From Quercus robur (taxonomy: Eukaryota > Streptophyta > Magnoliopsida > Fagales > Fagaceae): a stretch of DNA of 64,000 bases. Numbering within the stretch: position 1 is the stretch's first letter; each line of letters starts with the position of its first letter. Location: contig NC_065535.1 of assembly GCF_932294415.1 (NCBI RefSeq), positions 81,923,862-81,987,861 on the forward strand, in the 5' to 3' direction. Under the pieces are notes generated by a model. The model saw nothing but the letters and a program-made list of their open reading frames with translations, made no database searches and had not been told where the DNA came from. Of the stretch, positions 10,890 to 24,615 are shown piece after piece. Made by a program: the position numbers and the translations under genes.

Positions 10890-13830
10890 TTTTCATTGTA
10901 TTCTCAAATACAGATACTCTGTCCCTATAAACGGTGGCTTCCTCAGTTTGTTTCAAATGGTGGTATACATACAACCATCCTAGAAAACTAAAAGGAGAGC
11001 CAGGCTGAAGTACACTCTCAAATTGGATAAACAGTCAAAAGGCCAACACTCTTAGGGGATGGAGGCCAACAGGGTAATAATAAATAGCTGAAAATCTGTA
11101 GACTGCAATTGCCAAGACAATGGTCAGGGGTTCTTTCCTCTTGAAAGCAAAAGGGTTTGATAAATGGAGAAAATATCATTCACAGCTTTTGTGATGAGCT
11201 CCATACTCCACATTGGTTTTAAAAACCAAGCCGAAGGTAACATTTCTGACAAAAACATCTGCATTGGGAACCATAAGAAACATTAGATCATAACTTTTGA
11301 AATTTAGTAATAAATTCTAAACTCTGTTAACAAAAATATGTTCATGGTTAGTTGAAACAACATGAGGATAGATCTAATGTTTCTTATGGTTTGTTGACAA
11401 TGTGTGCATTTTGTCAATTATCTAAGGTGCCACTAGTACACATAAGCTTGTACTGCAAACCAAAAAATAGTTAACAATCATAATTTCTTATCGCCCTAAC
11501 AGTTATTTTCACTTTTAGTTTGATTTAATCCAAATATGGAAGCAAACCAGTGGGTTCAAGCAAAGAAACTAATTAACATGGCTAACCATTATGTATCTAC
11601 CTAAAGATAAGGGGGGTAAAAGATGGTTCATGCGTGTGCTAGGTGTAGAGTTCCACTGTCGAATATACCTACAACATATTCTTCCACATTCAAAGCAATT
11701 GTTGAAGTGGATTATTGGCTCCAGGCCAAATGACCAGAGCTTAAGAAAAGAATTAAAAATTGAGGATTAATATTGATCCATCAAACTCATCCAGTCAGAT
11801 CACTAGTAATTCAAAACATAGAAAACTGCAATAAATAGAAAGAACTGAGCTTTTAGCAGTTAAAACAGCCTGATAGAGAAACAGGACATAGTTACCTGCT
11901 TCACCAGGGTAGTTGGCCACTTTCCTACCAAGCTGCAGATCAACAAATTTAAGGTGGACGCAACCCCTATTTGGAGATCTGGATACGTAGATCAGCAGAT
12001 CATTTATTATTTACGTTTATCATTCCTAGATGCCAATCATTAAGCTAAAACTATATTTTCATGCCTTAGTTAACACATTGTATTCAACATGATTTAGTTA
12101 TTAACAAGCACTACAAGTACTTGCATGAAATATACACATGTAATTACATGTAGAAGTCTAGACTCTAGAGGTTGTCTGGACCAAATACCAAGTCATGCTC
12201 TTGCTAACAACCTTATGACCAGCATTTCTTACATGGTAGCATCTAGCATGTGCTCTTACAAACTTCATGTCTGGGGTTTCTCAGAAGGTAATATACCAGA
12301 AATACGAAAGCAGCAGTATGAGCCTTGAGCTAGAAGCTGGAAATTAACAGAAGAGAAACAGGCATACCTGACTCAGATGGTGAGCATAGAGAAAACATGC
12401 GAATAAAAAGACTTGTATCTGTAGTTGAATCATAGAACCTTCCATGGAAAAGAGTTCAGAGACAACACTAGGTGAACCACATTAATCCAAAGCCAAGGTA
12501 CATTCAAACTGCAAGTGAGGGGACACCCTAAGAGAATCAATAGATCATGGAATCCTAAGTTCACACACGCTAAAAGTGCAAGCTTCAGTACTGGTTATCA
12601 AGTATGATAATGAGGACTTACCATTTGCATACATCTATCTAGACCTAATAAGTAATATTAATTTTCCAAAGCAACAGAGTATTTCCATTAATCAGTATCA
12701 TCAAAATTTGTAGCTATGATCCACAAGAACACTGCTTAAAAGCTATGCCTCCTGCTACCTGCCAAAAGTTACTTAGACTTAGAAGCATTGCCAACATATG
12801 GAATAATAGTATGGTACCCAAAGAGGGCACAAATAATCAATAAACTATAAGATGGGTCTCAGGACTTGTTATGTTCCAATGATTAAATGGGTGTCAAGTA
12901 GATCTTCACAAATTTTGTTTAAATATATCAAAATTTGAAAGATGTCTTTGGATGTGTTCTATTAAAGGAAGATAAATAGTAAGCAATAATAGGTGGCATT
13001 GTGAATTGAAAAGAGAATATCATCACCATAATTGAAGTCTTAAATAAATTTCCCAAACGTGCAAAAAAATTAAACATGATCATGTTACATTTTAACATGC
13101 ATTGGCCTTCCAAATAGGTATTTGGTTTTTTTTTTTTGGGGGGGGGTGGGGGGGTGGCATAATTCCTATTTGCAAAATTTGTTGCTTGTTGAATTCATAA
13201 TGACATGCATCTTTTCTAAGACTATAACCTATTTGATTTGAAATTACAAGATTCATAACAGCTTCTGTGCCCTTATTGACAGTGCAGTGCATGCATATGG
13301 AGAGAAATACACAATCTGATAGTGTCTTAAACAGAATTCACCCAATGGTCATAAAGCACATGGTCCAAAGCGTGCATTCGAAATTTTGCAGGACCCTCAA
13401 CCAGGCTTCAAAATTTTTCAAATCCTTTTAGGATTCAAGTATAAAGAATAAAAAAGTAGGAAAGTTACGTTTGATCAATTAAAAAGAATGGTGAATAAAA
13501 CACACATCAGCAAGTAAAAAAAAATGTTATATAAGGATGAACTGAATCAAAGGTTTGAAACAAAACCTTTCAATCATCCACATAACAGGTCATCCTGTGG
13601 CAGCCACAAGATTCTGGTCTTACATCGTTCATCAACACAGATATCTAAGGCTCACAGGTGGCCTGAAATGGAAGAATGCAGTGACCACAGAAAATAACAA
13701 AATCAGTGGCTCATCTTCAGCTGTTCCAGAAATTTCAGACCGAGAGAAAGGTGGCAAACCCCAACATCATCTTTAGAAGTTTGGGAGTGAGGTGCACAAG
13801 CCTCCTACTTCGGCCCTGGAAAATGCAGGG
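10890..13830 (-). other. Exon-like segments of an unassigned minus-strand transcript or long spliced 3' UTR
   Basis: Several segments on the minus strand are bounded by good splice signals: an acceptor at TTTTCCAG before 13815; a donor CAG|GTATGC after 12368; an internal 83-bp candidate exon 11978-11896 with TATCCAG before it and CAG|GTAAC after it; and an acceptor AATGCAG before 11258 opening a last segment running to about 10900. Joining 11978-11896 to 11258 leaves a frame open into a stop with C-terminal residues AHHKSCE, but the alternative frames are also open, so coding status is undecided. The strand matches the Agenet-ENT gene immediately upstream, so these may be its alternative 3' exons. 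No family was recognised. Confidence 0.3.
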
Positions 13831-14518
13831 GAAGCATCAATAATGTCCTCAAATGTAATTGCTTACACTGCCAAATGGTATAGAGATAACTGAGTTCAAA
13901 GGATAAATCAAGCAACATATGCATATAAAATTTAGAAAGCATGGAACTGCTTTGTTACTCCTCAAGGAATTCCGAAATAAAACAATCTTTCTAACTCCGT
14001 TATTATGAAAGAAGTGGGAAAGATAAAAATGACACATTTGCAGGGAAGTCATGAGCACACTTTTCAAAGGCCTCAAGTGACCAAGTAAGATCCTTTTATA
14101 TCACAAAAGTACAAATTTCAGCAATAAACTGATGTAGTACAGAAGAAATCTGATCTGGCATGTCTATTATTCTACAAATCCTTAAAGATACAACAGGATG
14201 GTCAGATATGACATTCTCATTATCTGTCATTTGTCTGCAAATTTAAGGTGTACTATTTTGGTAACATAAAAGATACTAAGCATAATGATGTGCATGATAA
14301 TACAGGACCAGAAGAAAAATAAAAGAAAAACTGATACACAAGGATGAACTTAGAAAAATCCATTGCTTGACATGTTTTATACTTTATGGTACATACACTT
14401 CAAACATCTCATCTTACTTCTTACAATGCGTGAGGCCATTAATGAAAATGTCTATCAGATCCTACATCTAGAGGGAAAAAGATATCAATTCAATGAAAAA
14501 ATTTCCCAGATTTCACTG

Positions 14519-15616
14519 TCATCTAATGGGAATGTTGGTAACACCAGAACCTAAGTTTCTTAGCTCCATCAAATGTTCATCGTTTGATATATGGAGCGAA
14601 AGACGAAGATTTGTCACCAATTCTTCCTGTTCCCAACTTAAAGGTCCACAAGCATGAAATGCCTCTATAGTGCAACGGTAGGCATGCAACTCTAACCTAT
14701 GGATTTCAGCTGCTAGTTCCTCTTTTGTAGGAAGGAGAAAATTTACTTCCTTGTATCCCCTCTGACTAAAAGATTCAGCATCACTAGAATGATCATCATC
14801 ATTATCAATACGGCCTCCAGAAAGATGAGGCAACTTATAGGAACAGTTGCTAGCGACACTACAACTACCAACAGAGGATGTAACACTATCATCATAATTT
14901 GATTCTAAGTTTATTGCAAATGAACAACCAACAGCGCCAGTTGGTTTCCTCCTTTCTACATCCACTTCAGAAATCCCAGTTGTTTTGTTGTTAAAAGAAG
15001 CATTTATGCATTCTTCACCCACCATGTCTCTCTGGAAAGCATCAGCATCTACCTGTTTGGGCAATGTGGATGAATTGGCAGCATTCAATCGGTGACACCT
15101 GCCCTCTTTTTCTATTGCTCTAAATTTCTGGGCAACTCCAGCATATGCTTCAACTCCAGAGTAGCAGTAGGGCGATCCTCTCTTCAAAGTTTTAGAAGAA
15201 ACAATGTGGGAATCTGGGAAATTCATTCTGTTCTTAACAGGAAAGCAGTCATCTTTTACACGTATTTTTATCCTTATGGTTCTATTGTGAACTTGTGAGC
15301 TTAAATTTAGATTGTATTTCAGAGTTGAATTTTCATCATGTTTTCCATCTTCAAAATTGCCAGAACCCTGCATGCAGAAGCACAGAATAAACAAAAAAGT
15401 TCGCACATTAAACAAATATATAAAACTCATTTTCAGTCTGCACTCATTTGTATAAAATATATAGCAGTTGGAAATTACAAGGTAACTAGATGTATAGCTC
15501 TACAGTCCTAAATGGCTTGAAAATTTCATACAACATTCACTCAAAAAGACAGAATCTATCTCAACTTCAGGTCATTATTTATGGGACTGTACATATAAAT
15601 AGATGCCAAACCCCAC

Positions 15617-15664
<48 letters not shown>

Positions 15665-16120
15665 ACTGGGAATTTTAAAGAAGAAATTGCAGATTAAAAT
15701 AGATTCATACTAAATTACCTTTCCAATCACAACCCATTTGTTGTCTTGCCAAGACTGCCTCACCCGGATGTCAAACTTTAAGACTTCAAATTCCTGAGAG
15801 GATCCAAGTATCCTCACCTTATAATAATTTTTCCCCAAAACCTGTGAAATTGTTGACATTTTCCAAGAAAAATTGTCAAACACCTCCACAACATCACCAG
15901 GAACCCAGCTCCCTGAAATTTCAAGTGGAGGAGGGCAAGGCCTAATAGCCTTCCTGGATACCCTCTCCAAAACAGTCTTGCCATTGGCCTGCTCATACCC
16001 GTCATATCTAATGGTGTAGTTGTGGCCATTACCGCAGATAATCTCAGCACAACGCCAGGAGCCTGAAGGCACCTCCCTTTTGCTTAATACTTCCACTTTA
16101 TTCCCTTTCTTAAATCTCAT
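14519..16120 (-). CDS. Agenet (Tudor-like) plus ENT domain protein
   Basis: Two coding exons are visible: 16120-15719 and 15367-14519, phase 0, with donor AAG|GTAATT and acceptor ATGCAG|GGT. They join to 416 residues. The start is the first ATG of the Agenet module (MRFKKGNKVEVLS); the upstream in-frame ATG at 16156 lies next to possible acceptor sequence and I did not use it. Residues about 3-63 and 68-125 form a tandem Agenet/Tudor-like region. The middle is Ser-rich and low in order. Residues about 348-406 form an ENT (EMSY N-terminal) domain with LHAYRCTIEAFHACGPLSWEQ. Agenet domains bind modified histone tails or RNA and ENT domains mediate protein contacts; a nuclear chromatin-reader role is inferred from those families. 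The 5' UTR probably lies near 17.2-17.34 kb. An alternative is that the CDS splices before the TGA at 14519 into downstream exons. Confidence 0.82.
15622..15660. repeat. (CA)n microsatellite in the intron of the Agenet-ENT gene
   Basis: About 19 CA units lie uninterrupted between 15622 and 15660, inside the intron between the two coding exons. The open frame that reads His-Thr repeats across it is an artefact of the dinucleotide. Confidence 0.95.
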
Positions 16121-17089
16121 AATTGATGATACTGGCGTGGAATAACTGTTATTCAAAAATCATACAATGAATGTAAGAAACTAGGCAAAACGAAGATCAT
16201 TCAATATATATATATATTCAGCATTTGAAAAATGAGACATGAATATTGTAAATATTGTAACATTTCAAAGGAAGGAGTAGACACAAGGTTCACAATGATA
16301 AAACCATTGGAAGATAAAGCAAACAAATGAAAGATTTTACTAAGGCCATGAATTTGATAAAATCTATATTTGCAAAAAAAAATTAAAAAAAAAAAAAAAA
16401 GCATTTGCGGAAATATAACTAGTTTTATAAATAAAATTTTGAAATTTTTCTTTCCTAATTTGATTTGGATTCTCAATAGCCAATAATAACTAACCCCCCA
16501 CCTCCCCCGAAAAAAAATAAATAAATCACCAAGACCGAGTCAAGAGAGGTAAAATTTGATTTCCTATTTAGCAATAGATGATCTAAAAAAATAAAAATAA
16601 TCAATTTCCTTTTCCTACCTTTTCTCAGCAGCCAAACAGAGCATCAAGCATAACTACACAAAGAGCTCCTTTAATTTGACACTTATCTTTATAATTAGAA
16701 AAAATACAAGAAACATGAGAGAAACAGAAACAAACACACATACACATTCACTCACATGATCAGAAAACTAAATGACACTACATAAAATTCTGCTATGTTA
16801 GGACGCTGAGAAAATAGAAGCAATACAAAGAAATCAGAATAAAATTTCGGAAAATTTTTCACTCCTCAAAAAAAAATTGGCAAAACATAATAATGTCACT
16901 GAACTAAGCTTAACAAAACTTCTGCTTCAGTTTCACTTTCTTCCTTTTTTTTTTCTTTTTTTTTTCTCCAAGACAAATAGAAACAGAAAAAAGCATAAAC
17001 ATAAAAAATAAATAAAAAAACAGAGGAATTTTTTTTTTCCTGCTTTTTCTCAGCAACCAAACAAAGGGTCCAACAAATTGGACTCAAAC

Positions 17090-17345
17090 ATTAAAAATCA
17101 AAACTTTCCCAGAAAAACAATAATAACTCACACCCATAACAAAAACAAATTGAACCCATTTGAAAAAAAAAAAAAAAAAAAAAAAAATCTGAAAAGACCC
17201 AGATTAAGGAATTGAAAAACATAGATGAAGAAATTTCACTGACCCTTTTTTTTTTTTTTTCCTTTTCCTCAGAGCCCTTTCTTCTCTAATCACAAAAATT
17301 TCAGTCTCTTTGGGATTCTTGTTGTCGTTGTAATTGTTTCTACGT
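17090..17345 (-). promoter_or_regulatory. Likely 5' UTR/promoter-proximal region of the Agenet-ENT gene
   Basis: The minus strand here is purine-rich (the plus strand shows long T and CT runs at 17245-17290), as is common in plant leader sequences. The coding start is about 1 kb further along the minus strand, which leaves room for a 5'-UTR intron ending at the ACAG/CCAG acceptors just before 16120. No TATA box was fixed with confidence. Confidence 0.3.
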
Positions 17346-17574
17346 GTTTTTATTGCTTATTACTAATTGAGGTATTTATTTTTTTGGTTTAAAAAAACAA
17401 AAAATAAATATAAATAAATATAAGTAGTAGTATTTAATTAAGAGGAAAATAAACTTAATAAACAACGAATAAGGTATGCTTTCTATGCCAAGTTGCCAAC
17501 CGCCCAAGAATAGCTTGTTGAGGTGGGCATTTAACTGTTACTTACAACAATCTTATTATTTTCTTCAATTAAAA

Positions 17575-17613
<39 letters not shown>

Positions 17614-19035
17614 CACACACAATCTTATTGTTTGGATTTTTTTTTTAATAAACTTATTTGATTTGTTTAGATTTGAAAGGTAGGGTGTTCACCATGCACC
17701 CCTTTCAATTTTTAATTCTCCTACAATTTTGTTTTAAAAATTTTATTATTATTATTAGGAGAAATATAATTTTAACTTCTATCTTATAAGAACAGTTTTA
17801 AATTAACGTTCTTTTTGTTTCGATGGAAAACATTGTATAAAGATAATTTTTCGTATTTTTCAATATTTGATAGTATCAGAAAAAATAAGTCAATGAAAAA
17901 TTATCTTTAATCAACATAAAAAGCATAGCTTATTTTTAGAAATTATTTTCTATTAATTTTTTTATTTAAAACAACTTTATCTCACTACAAACTAAATAAG
18001 GGAAGTTAGTATATTATATTTCAACTCATTTAAGATTACTACCAAACATAGGAAAATGAGATAACTTTATAGAAAATACTTTTTAAAAAATGACTTATTT
18101 TCTATAAAACATCTGGAACAAATAGAGCTTAATCCCTATAATTTTATAAGTTTTGAATTAAAAATTTAGAAATTTTTAGACTATTACGAATTAAACTCTA
18201 AATTTTTTTTTTAGTTTTAATGGAACTTTGGAAATTAAAAATAGTATCAATCTAAACCCCTAATAGAACTTAAATCTATTCCTAAATTATAGGGTTTAAA
18301 ATAATAGTTATCCTTATTATTAGAAGTATTACTAATTATTGTTAGTAGTAAAAGTTTTTTTTTTTAAAAAAATCAGATTTTATGTACTAATTTTCTAATT
18401 TTCTTTCTTTCTTTCTTTCTTTTTTTGGTGTTATTTTTTTATTTTTTTATTTTTTTTTGTTTTTGTTATTTTGTTTTTGTGTGGCTATAATTATATTGTG
18501 AAGGATGGATTGAGGATTGGATTTGGTTAAGTCACGCCAATGTAATTAGTGAGTTTTATAAATCATTATTTCAATAGATTATGGTTGTTGAAGCATTAAC
18601 GAAATTGGATATTTCCAAATCCCGAATTTGCCTCTATTTATATTTTGGAATGGCCTTGCAATAAGTATTTTATTCTCTGAAATCAACACATTTAATGGTC
18701 TCACTAGCAGATACGTATATTATAAAGTAAGTTATGCAATAGTAGTTTCTCAAGAAAATATAAAAAGTTATGCAATACTATGTATTGTTAATAACCCCAA
18801 AAAACTATGTAAATCATAAAGCCTTGGCGTTAGTTACAACTAATATTTGTGCATCACAATGCATTAGGTGGGGCCCATTATATTATTGGTCTAAAGATGT
18901 TCATTATATGGATTAACCTCGACTTTTCTATGTTAGGGGTTTGGTAATTTTTTTTTATATTATACAACAGAGGGAGAGAGATGTAAACTTTTGATCTTTT
19001 AAGGTTTGGAATTGTTTTCATTTTAGTTCATAAAG
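17346..19035. other. AT-rich intergenic DNA
   Basis: No coding segment was recognised. It holds an (AT/TA)n run at 17583-17607, a TTTC-type tetranucleotide run at 18402-18422, and a degenerate element-like stretch at 17860-18125 with AT-rich inverted phrases (GAAAATTATCTTT / TGACTTATTTTCTATAAAAC). Confidence 0.4.
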
Positions 19036-19244
19036 CGTGCGTTTGAATACCGCTTATTTTGCTAAAAACTGAAAACAATAAAAAAAATAATTAAAAAGTT
19101 ACTGTTTAAGCTTTGGTTACTGTTCATATGCTTGATTGCACTGTTCATGTCACATGAACAGTGCAACAGGCACCGGACTTAAAAAAAAAAAAAAAAAAAA
19201 TGCAGACTTGGAAAACGCATACGCCAAATCCAAACAAATACTAA
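19036..19244 (+). mobile_element. Small MITE, family A copy 2
   Basis: It begins GCGTTTGAATACCGCTTATTTTGCTAAAAACTGAAAA and ends ACGCCAAATCCAAACAAA. The ends are imperfect inverted repeats (GTTTGRATNNNGC / GCNNNATYCAAAC). The centre holds a complementary pair CACTGTTCATGTCACATGAACAGTGC that can form a 12-bp stem. Non-coding. It shares its core with the copies at 10205-10425 and 24616-24795. Confidence 0.55.
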
Positions 19245-22200
19245 GTTTGAGATTTTTCATTTTTATCCACCAATTTTGATTTTGTTTTCAAAGTAGTCAT
19301 TATGTCCATTTTGGTCACTAATCTAACCATTAAAAGATAGAACAAAGAGGAAATGACGCTATTTTGTTGGTATTTTGAAAATGTATCAAATTTGGTGGAC
19401 CAAAATGAATAGTCTCAAGGGACCATAATGAAGCAACCTCAAAACATTAAAGGTCAAAAGTATAATTTAGTTTAAGATACGTTTAGGATAGAGTCTTGTT
19501 TGCACCAATATGTTTTGGCATGATGGTAAAGTGAAATCATCGTAGAATAGACACCATAAGTTCAAATTATATATATTTGGGTTCAAGTTACACCTATTGT
19601 AACTTTAAAGAATATTACATCACCTAATAATTTCCTATTGAATTAATAAATTGAAAATCCCACCACTAGATTACATATTATTTATATTCTTAATATGTAT
19701 GCCAAATTTGGTATCAATTGGATTTTATTTACTATTTAACTCATAAATTCATCTTTGATACATAATTTTAAATTATAATATTTGAGTTTTAAATATTTGA
19801 TTGATAATATAGATACTAATATTTGATTGTCTTAAAATTTTATAAGTATAGAGAATATACAAAAATAATGTAATTCAACGATGGATTTGCAAAACTTGCC
19901 TCTAATAAAAAGATATAAGGTGGTGTAACATGAACGCATAACACACATATATACATATAGAACGAGTATGTTAATATTTGAGTGGATTATTCAGTGACTT
20001 GAAAAAGAAAAACTTTTGAGAGGATGACATGTCAGTGATTATGAATCCCATGTATGGTATCTCAGGGAGACTAAACAATATCACTAGAGTGAAAGGCTCT
20101 TAACACTAAACTTAAGAACAAATGTCTTTTGAAGATTAATAATATTTTTTTCCTAAAATATTTTCTTATGAATCTGTTACATTAATAAATTTATCATGTT
20201 ATTTGTAAATAATTCTACAATTTTTTTGTGATAAGATAATTTTACAATTGCTTAGGTAGACCATCTCCTGCTTTTTAAAGAACTCTGTTTCGGTGATGAA
20301 TTCATTCATTTTAAAACTAAATTAAGCACATGGAGTTATACAAATTAGTCAATTTCCAAAAAATAAATCTTCAAAAGTGTGCTATACGAGTCTCAAAAGA
20401 AATTCATTTACAAAGTATCTCTAATGTGTAATGGGTCAAACTGTCTCTGGGACTAGTTTGAAATTAGAGTGGCAGCTAATTTTCCCATTTGACTAGGTGC
20501 TTCTGAATATGTCAACACGTACATTCATCTTTAACAAAACAAACAGTGAAATTCAGCAAAAAAACAAAACAAACAGTGAAAGAACAAGAAGGATGATATA
20601 GCTAGTATTGCAGATTAATTTCTGTGTATAAAGCTACGTATATACGAATAAATGTATAATTGTCAATTGCCAGAAACCATAATGATTGTTTGTTTTAAAG
20701 GTTTTTCTACAAATCATCTCTGCAGTTGGAAATGGAGTCATCCCACTTTTCCATTAACATCAAATTTGGGTGGTCCTTTTTTTTTTTTTTTTTTGTTGAT
20801 AATTTGAGTGGTACAATTTATGTGTGCATATTGCATATTAGCTATATATCCATGCTATGCTTAGATTAATTAAAATAATTCTTCAAGAACCATACCATTA
20901 GTCACAACTTGTTAAAGCGATCGACAGTGAGTGGTGGACAATTATTTTTACGTAGATCTATCACTTTTTTTCCATCATTCATACTTGACCACATTAAAAC
21001 TGTGATAAAAGTTGCAGCACAAAAATTGTACTCCTAAACTTTCTCTAATTCAAAATTTTATGTAAATTTAGAGAATTTTTTTGGTATAAATGTAAGGGAA
21101 ATTGAACAAAAAAATATTAGTTAATAAAAGTAAAATAAAATATTACTTTAAGTTATATAACTCAAATAAGGTGGATTTATTTTTATCTAGTGGGTGATTA
21201 AAATAAATTAAAATACCCAATCAAATTGATTTTAAATTATTTCGAACTTTTAGTAATAGATTTTTAACTGAAATAGTAATATAATTTTTTTGAAACTTTA
21301 GTGCACTCAGATTTTGAGTAAAATTATCTTAATAATTTTGGTATATTTACATTACACTCTTTTATTGGTTACGGAAAAAAGAAATCCTAAAGTGGCGGGT
21401 ATAAAGAGTAATTTAAAAAAAAAAAAAAAAATTATAAAGAAAAAAGAGAGGGCATCCACTTGCGTAACTTTTTTTTTTTTTGATAGGTATCCACTTGCGT
21501 AACTTCTTTCAAATAATAACATTTCAATTTGATTCTCTCCTTTTACTTTTTCAGTTTGAATACCAAAATGTTCACTAGGGGAGGGGTCATGACTATGTAA
21601 TACAACGTGATTTTGAGAGTGACATTTGCCTTTACTTTAAAGGGAAATAAATAAATAAATAACATTTACCTATTGGGTCAATTTTTTTTTTGTTTTTTTG
21701 GAGAGAGTTTTAATCCATAGTCTCTGCTCCTCCTGATGATAGCTCTTTATCATTAAACTGAGACACTAATTAGTTTTTTGGTTTAGACATGGATTGAATC
21801 TCAGATCTCTTATACAATTATCAGAAATTTTACCAATTGAGGTAACTGAAACCCACAATCAAATATTCTTATATGATAGAGAGTAGACAAAAAAGATAAT
21901 TGCCAAATTATATACAATGGACAAGACACTTTTTTCTGTCAACTTGAATGAAAGAAATCTCCTCTAAATTATTACACAATGTTTCATCACATCATATTTG
22001 TATGCTTTTATCACATGATTTATTATATTATTAAAATAAATTGCACAGCTATGAAAAAAAAACTCAAATGCTTAAATGTATATAGATGGTCATTTGGATC
22101 ACATAACTACTAGTAGGGTAGAGAAATTTTATGCCCACCCCTTTTACTTTAAATTGAAAATTTATATTTTAGTTTGTTAAGAGACTATTTATTGCACCAG

Positions 22201-22682
22201 GAGACCCACATATTATTCAGTAGTCCTCTCATCCACTAATATAATTTCATTTGTTTAGATTAATTAAATCAAAATTCAAGTGACATTAGTCCCAAAAAAT
22301 TAAAATATTACAAAAATTTAAACAAAAAAACAATGATGGTCTCAGTGAAGTAGTTGTCTGGATTTATTTCTTTTATTTTTGGATGGTCATGGACAATTCG
22401 GTTTAGAGGTCGTCAATATTGAATTTCCTCCATCTTCTAAGATGGCAATTGACGGTTGTGATGAAGTTGTTGGCTATTATGATTAGGATTTTGACAAATA
22501 ACAATGCATGATATTATTGGATGGAAAAACCACTAGATTTGAAATTGACTTCCCAATTAATGTAGTGAATAATTTTTATATCTTTTTCCTGTTACCACTT
22601 TTTTTTTTTTTTTTTTGAGAATACTAAATATTTTAACACACACACACGAAAAGAGAGGAAAAAGTCTTAAAGAATAATAAAG
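19245..22682. other. AT-rich intergenic DNA
   Basis: No gene was supported on either strand. Short duplications are visible: ATCCACTTGCGTAACT occurs at 21454 and 21488 and flanks a T run, and AAACAAAACAAACAGTGAA is duplicated around 20536-20580. The open frame at 21314-21502 runs through homopolymers and is not considered real. Confidence 0.4.
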
Positions 22683-23113
22683 ATATGTTTGGTAATTGTT
22701 TTTTCTCCTTATTTTCTGTTTTCAATAACAATTTTCTATTTTTTAAATTAAAAAACTTGTTTGACAACCCAAAATGAATAGAAAACAAAAATTGTTCTCA
22801 AAACTCAATTTGTAAAGGAAACTGAAAACATGCAAAAAGCTGTTTTCAGTTTCTAATTTTCAAAAATCAATGAAAATACGCGTTTAATTTAATGAATCTA
22901 TTTCATTTAATGAGTTAGTATTAGAGTTCAAATCCTAGTAATGACATATTTTAGTATTTTCTTTTCTTTTTTTCAAAAAACTATCTTTTTTTTTAATTTT
23001 AACTAACCAAACATGTTTTTGGTTTCGAAAATACAAAAAAAAATTGTTTTTTCTTTATATTCCCAAAAACAAGTTTTTAAAAATAGAAAACAAAAACAGT
23101 TACTAAACATAAC
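22683..23113. mobile_element. MITE with ATATGTTTGGTAAT-type terminal inverted repeats
   Basis: The left end TATGTTTGGTAATTGTTTTTT pairs with the right end AAAAACAGTTACTAAACATAA. The interior is T/A-rich and partly self-complementary (AGAAAACAAAAATTGTT / AACAATTTTCTATTTT). It is non-coding and about 430 bp long. The family cannot be named from sequence alone. Confidence 0.5.
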
Positions 23114-24615
23114 CTAAGTATTTTCTGATTACTACTTAGTCATGCCTTTGGTGAGAGTTTGGTTTCACACTTTCCGGCTTCTCTGCATGAATTCTATTAT
23201 AATGTCACCACTAACTCACACCTTTGCTATTATATCTATTAACACCCAAAAAAAAAAAAAATTTTAAGGGACAAAATAATGAAATTCACAGAGTGTGACG
23301 GAAAAGAAAAGCTTTTGGTGGATTTTTGGTTGGTTATTAGTAAAAAATTCCAACACAAGAACTATCCTTTTTTTAACAATACCTATCCTAATCGTTTAGA
23401 CATTGCAAATATTATATTCGTAATTATTACGTTATTATAACATTCCAGTAGAATTTCTCCAGAATAAAAAACAATTGAACAATTGGAACATTCTAGCTAA
23501 GACGATATATTATTATTAGTGATTTGCCATATATGTATATATCTTGTGTAGAACATGCATAACAAATTTCACAAAGTATTTTTATAATTGTTATCCCCGA
23601 TATGTTATGATTAAAGTAATACTATATACCACTAATTATACAATTTTTATTGAACATCAGTCACAAACCGTACCTCAACCGTTATGAAAAATATTATACG
23701 GGAAAAGAGGGATAATTTTTTAAGAAGAAGATAACAAATTTCACAATTTTTTAATAATTGCAAAGGGATTATAATTGATGTTCCATAAAAATAGTGCTAA
23801 TATATGAAAATAATATGATGCATATTATTGGGTATTTCCCTGATCGGTTGAGCACTTGAGGTAGCAATTAAGGGGATGCATTTTTTTTTTTTTTTGTACC
23901 ATAGATATTTTTTTTATATTTGTTTGATATATAGAATTTTTCCTAGCCACCAGTTGAGTTTATAGATGTCAGTTGCAATTTGTCCATACTTGCCCAACTA
24001 ATTATCAATTCCTTAGTCCTAACTAAAATACGCCAAAAGTACCTGTAGCTAAAATTTTGTTGAAAGTCATACCAAAAATTGTGTCTCTACTTTTTCAGTT
24101 TTCACATGTTTGCTGCAGTAGCTTCGACCCTGTCTTTATTCTCTTTCTCTCTCTCACACACACATCCCTCTCTCTCCAAAACAATAAGTTCGTTTGACAC
24201 AATTTTCATTCTTCTGTTTTTTTATTTATTTATGTATTTATTATTTTTTTATAGCGGTTTAGATGGTATTTTGTTATTGGTATATTGTGATTGTGTGCGC
24301 AATAAAAATAGATGTGTTTGTGTGAAAATTGATGTTACATTGATCACAAATTTACAATAACAAATTCTAAAATAGATCATGAAAAATTATATTCTTAATA
24401 TTGTTTACCTCATGATATTTAAAATAAAATTAAAAAAAAAAACGTTTATGGTTTAAATTTCCTCTGCTCTAATTATCAAATTATCAAAAAAAGAAAAAAA
24501 AATTTAATTGTGTGTTTCGGAAGTCGACCAACAATTATTCATGGCTAATTGGTTAGTCTTAAATCTGAATTAAAAGTAAAAAAAATGAAAACATCCAATA
24601 AATAGCAAATTTATA
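23114..24615. other. AT-rich intergenic DNA
   Basis: Nothing gene-like was recognised. A CT/CA-rich patch at 24140-24180 makes the open frame at 24079-24360 look coding, but its composition is hydrophobic low complexity and no homologous domain was recognised. Confidence 0.4.

Noticed and set aside
15490-15678. Plus-strand open frame with a His-Thr run
   Set aside because: It is a reading of the (CA)n microsatellite inside the Agenet-ENT intron.
24079-24360. 93-codon hydrophobic frame as a membrane-protein gene
   Set aside because: It runs through CT- and CA-rich low-complexity DNA, has no conserved motif and no clear splice or promoter context.
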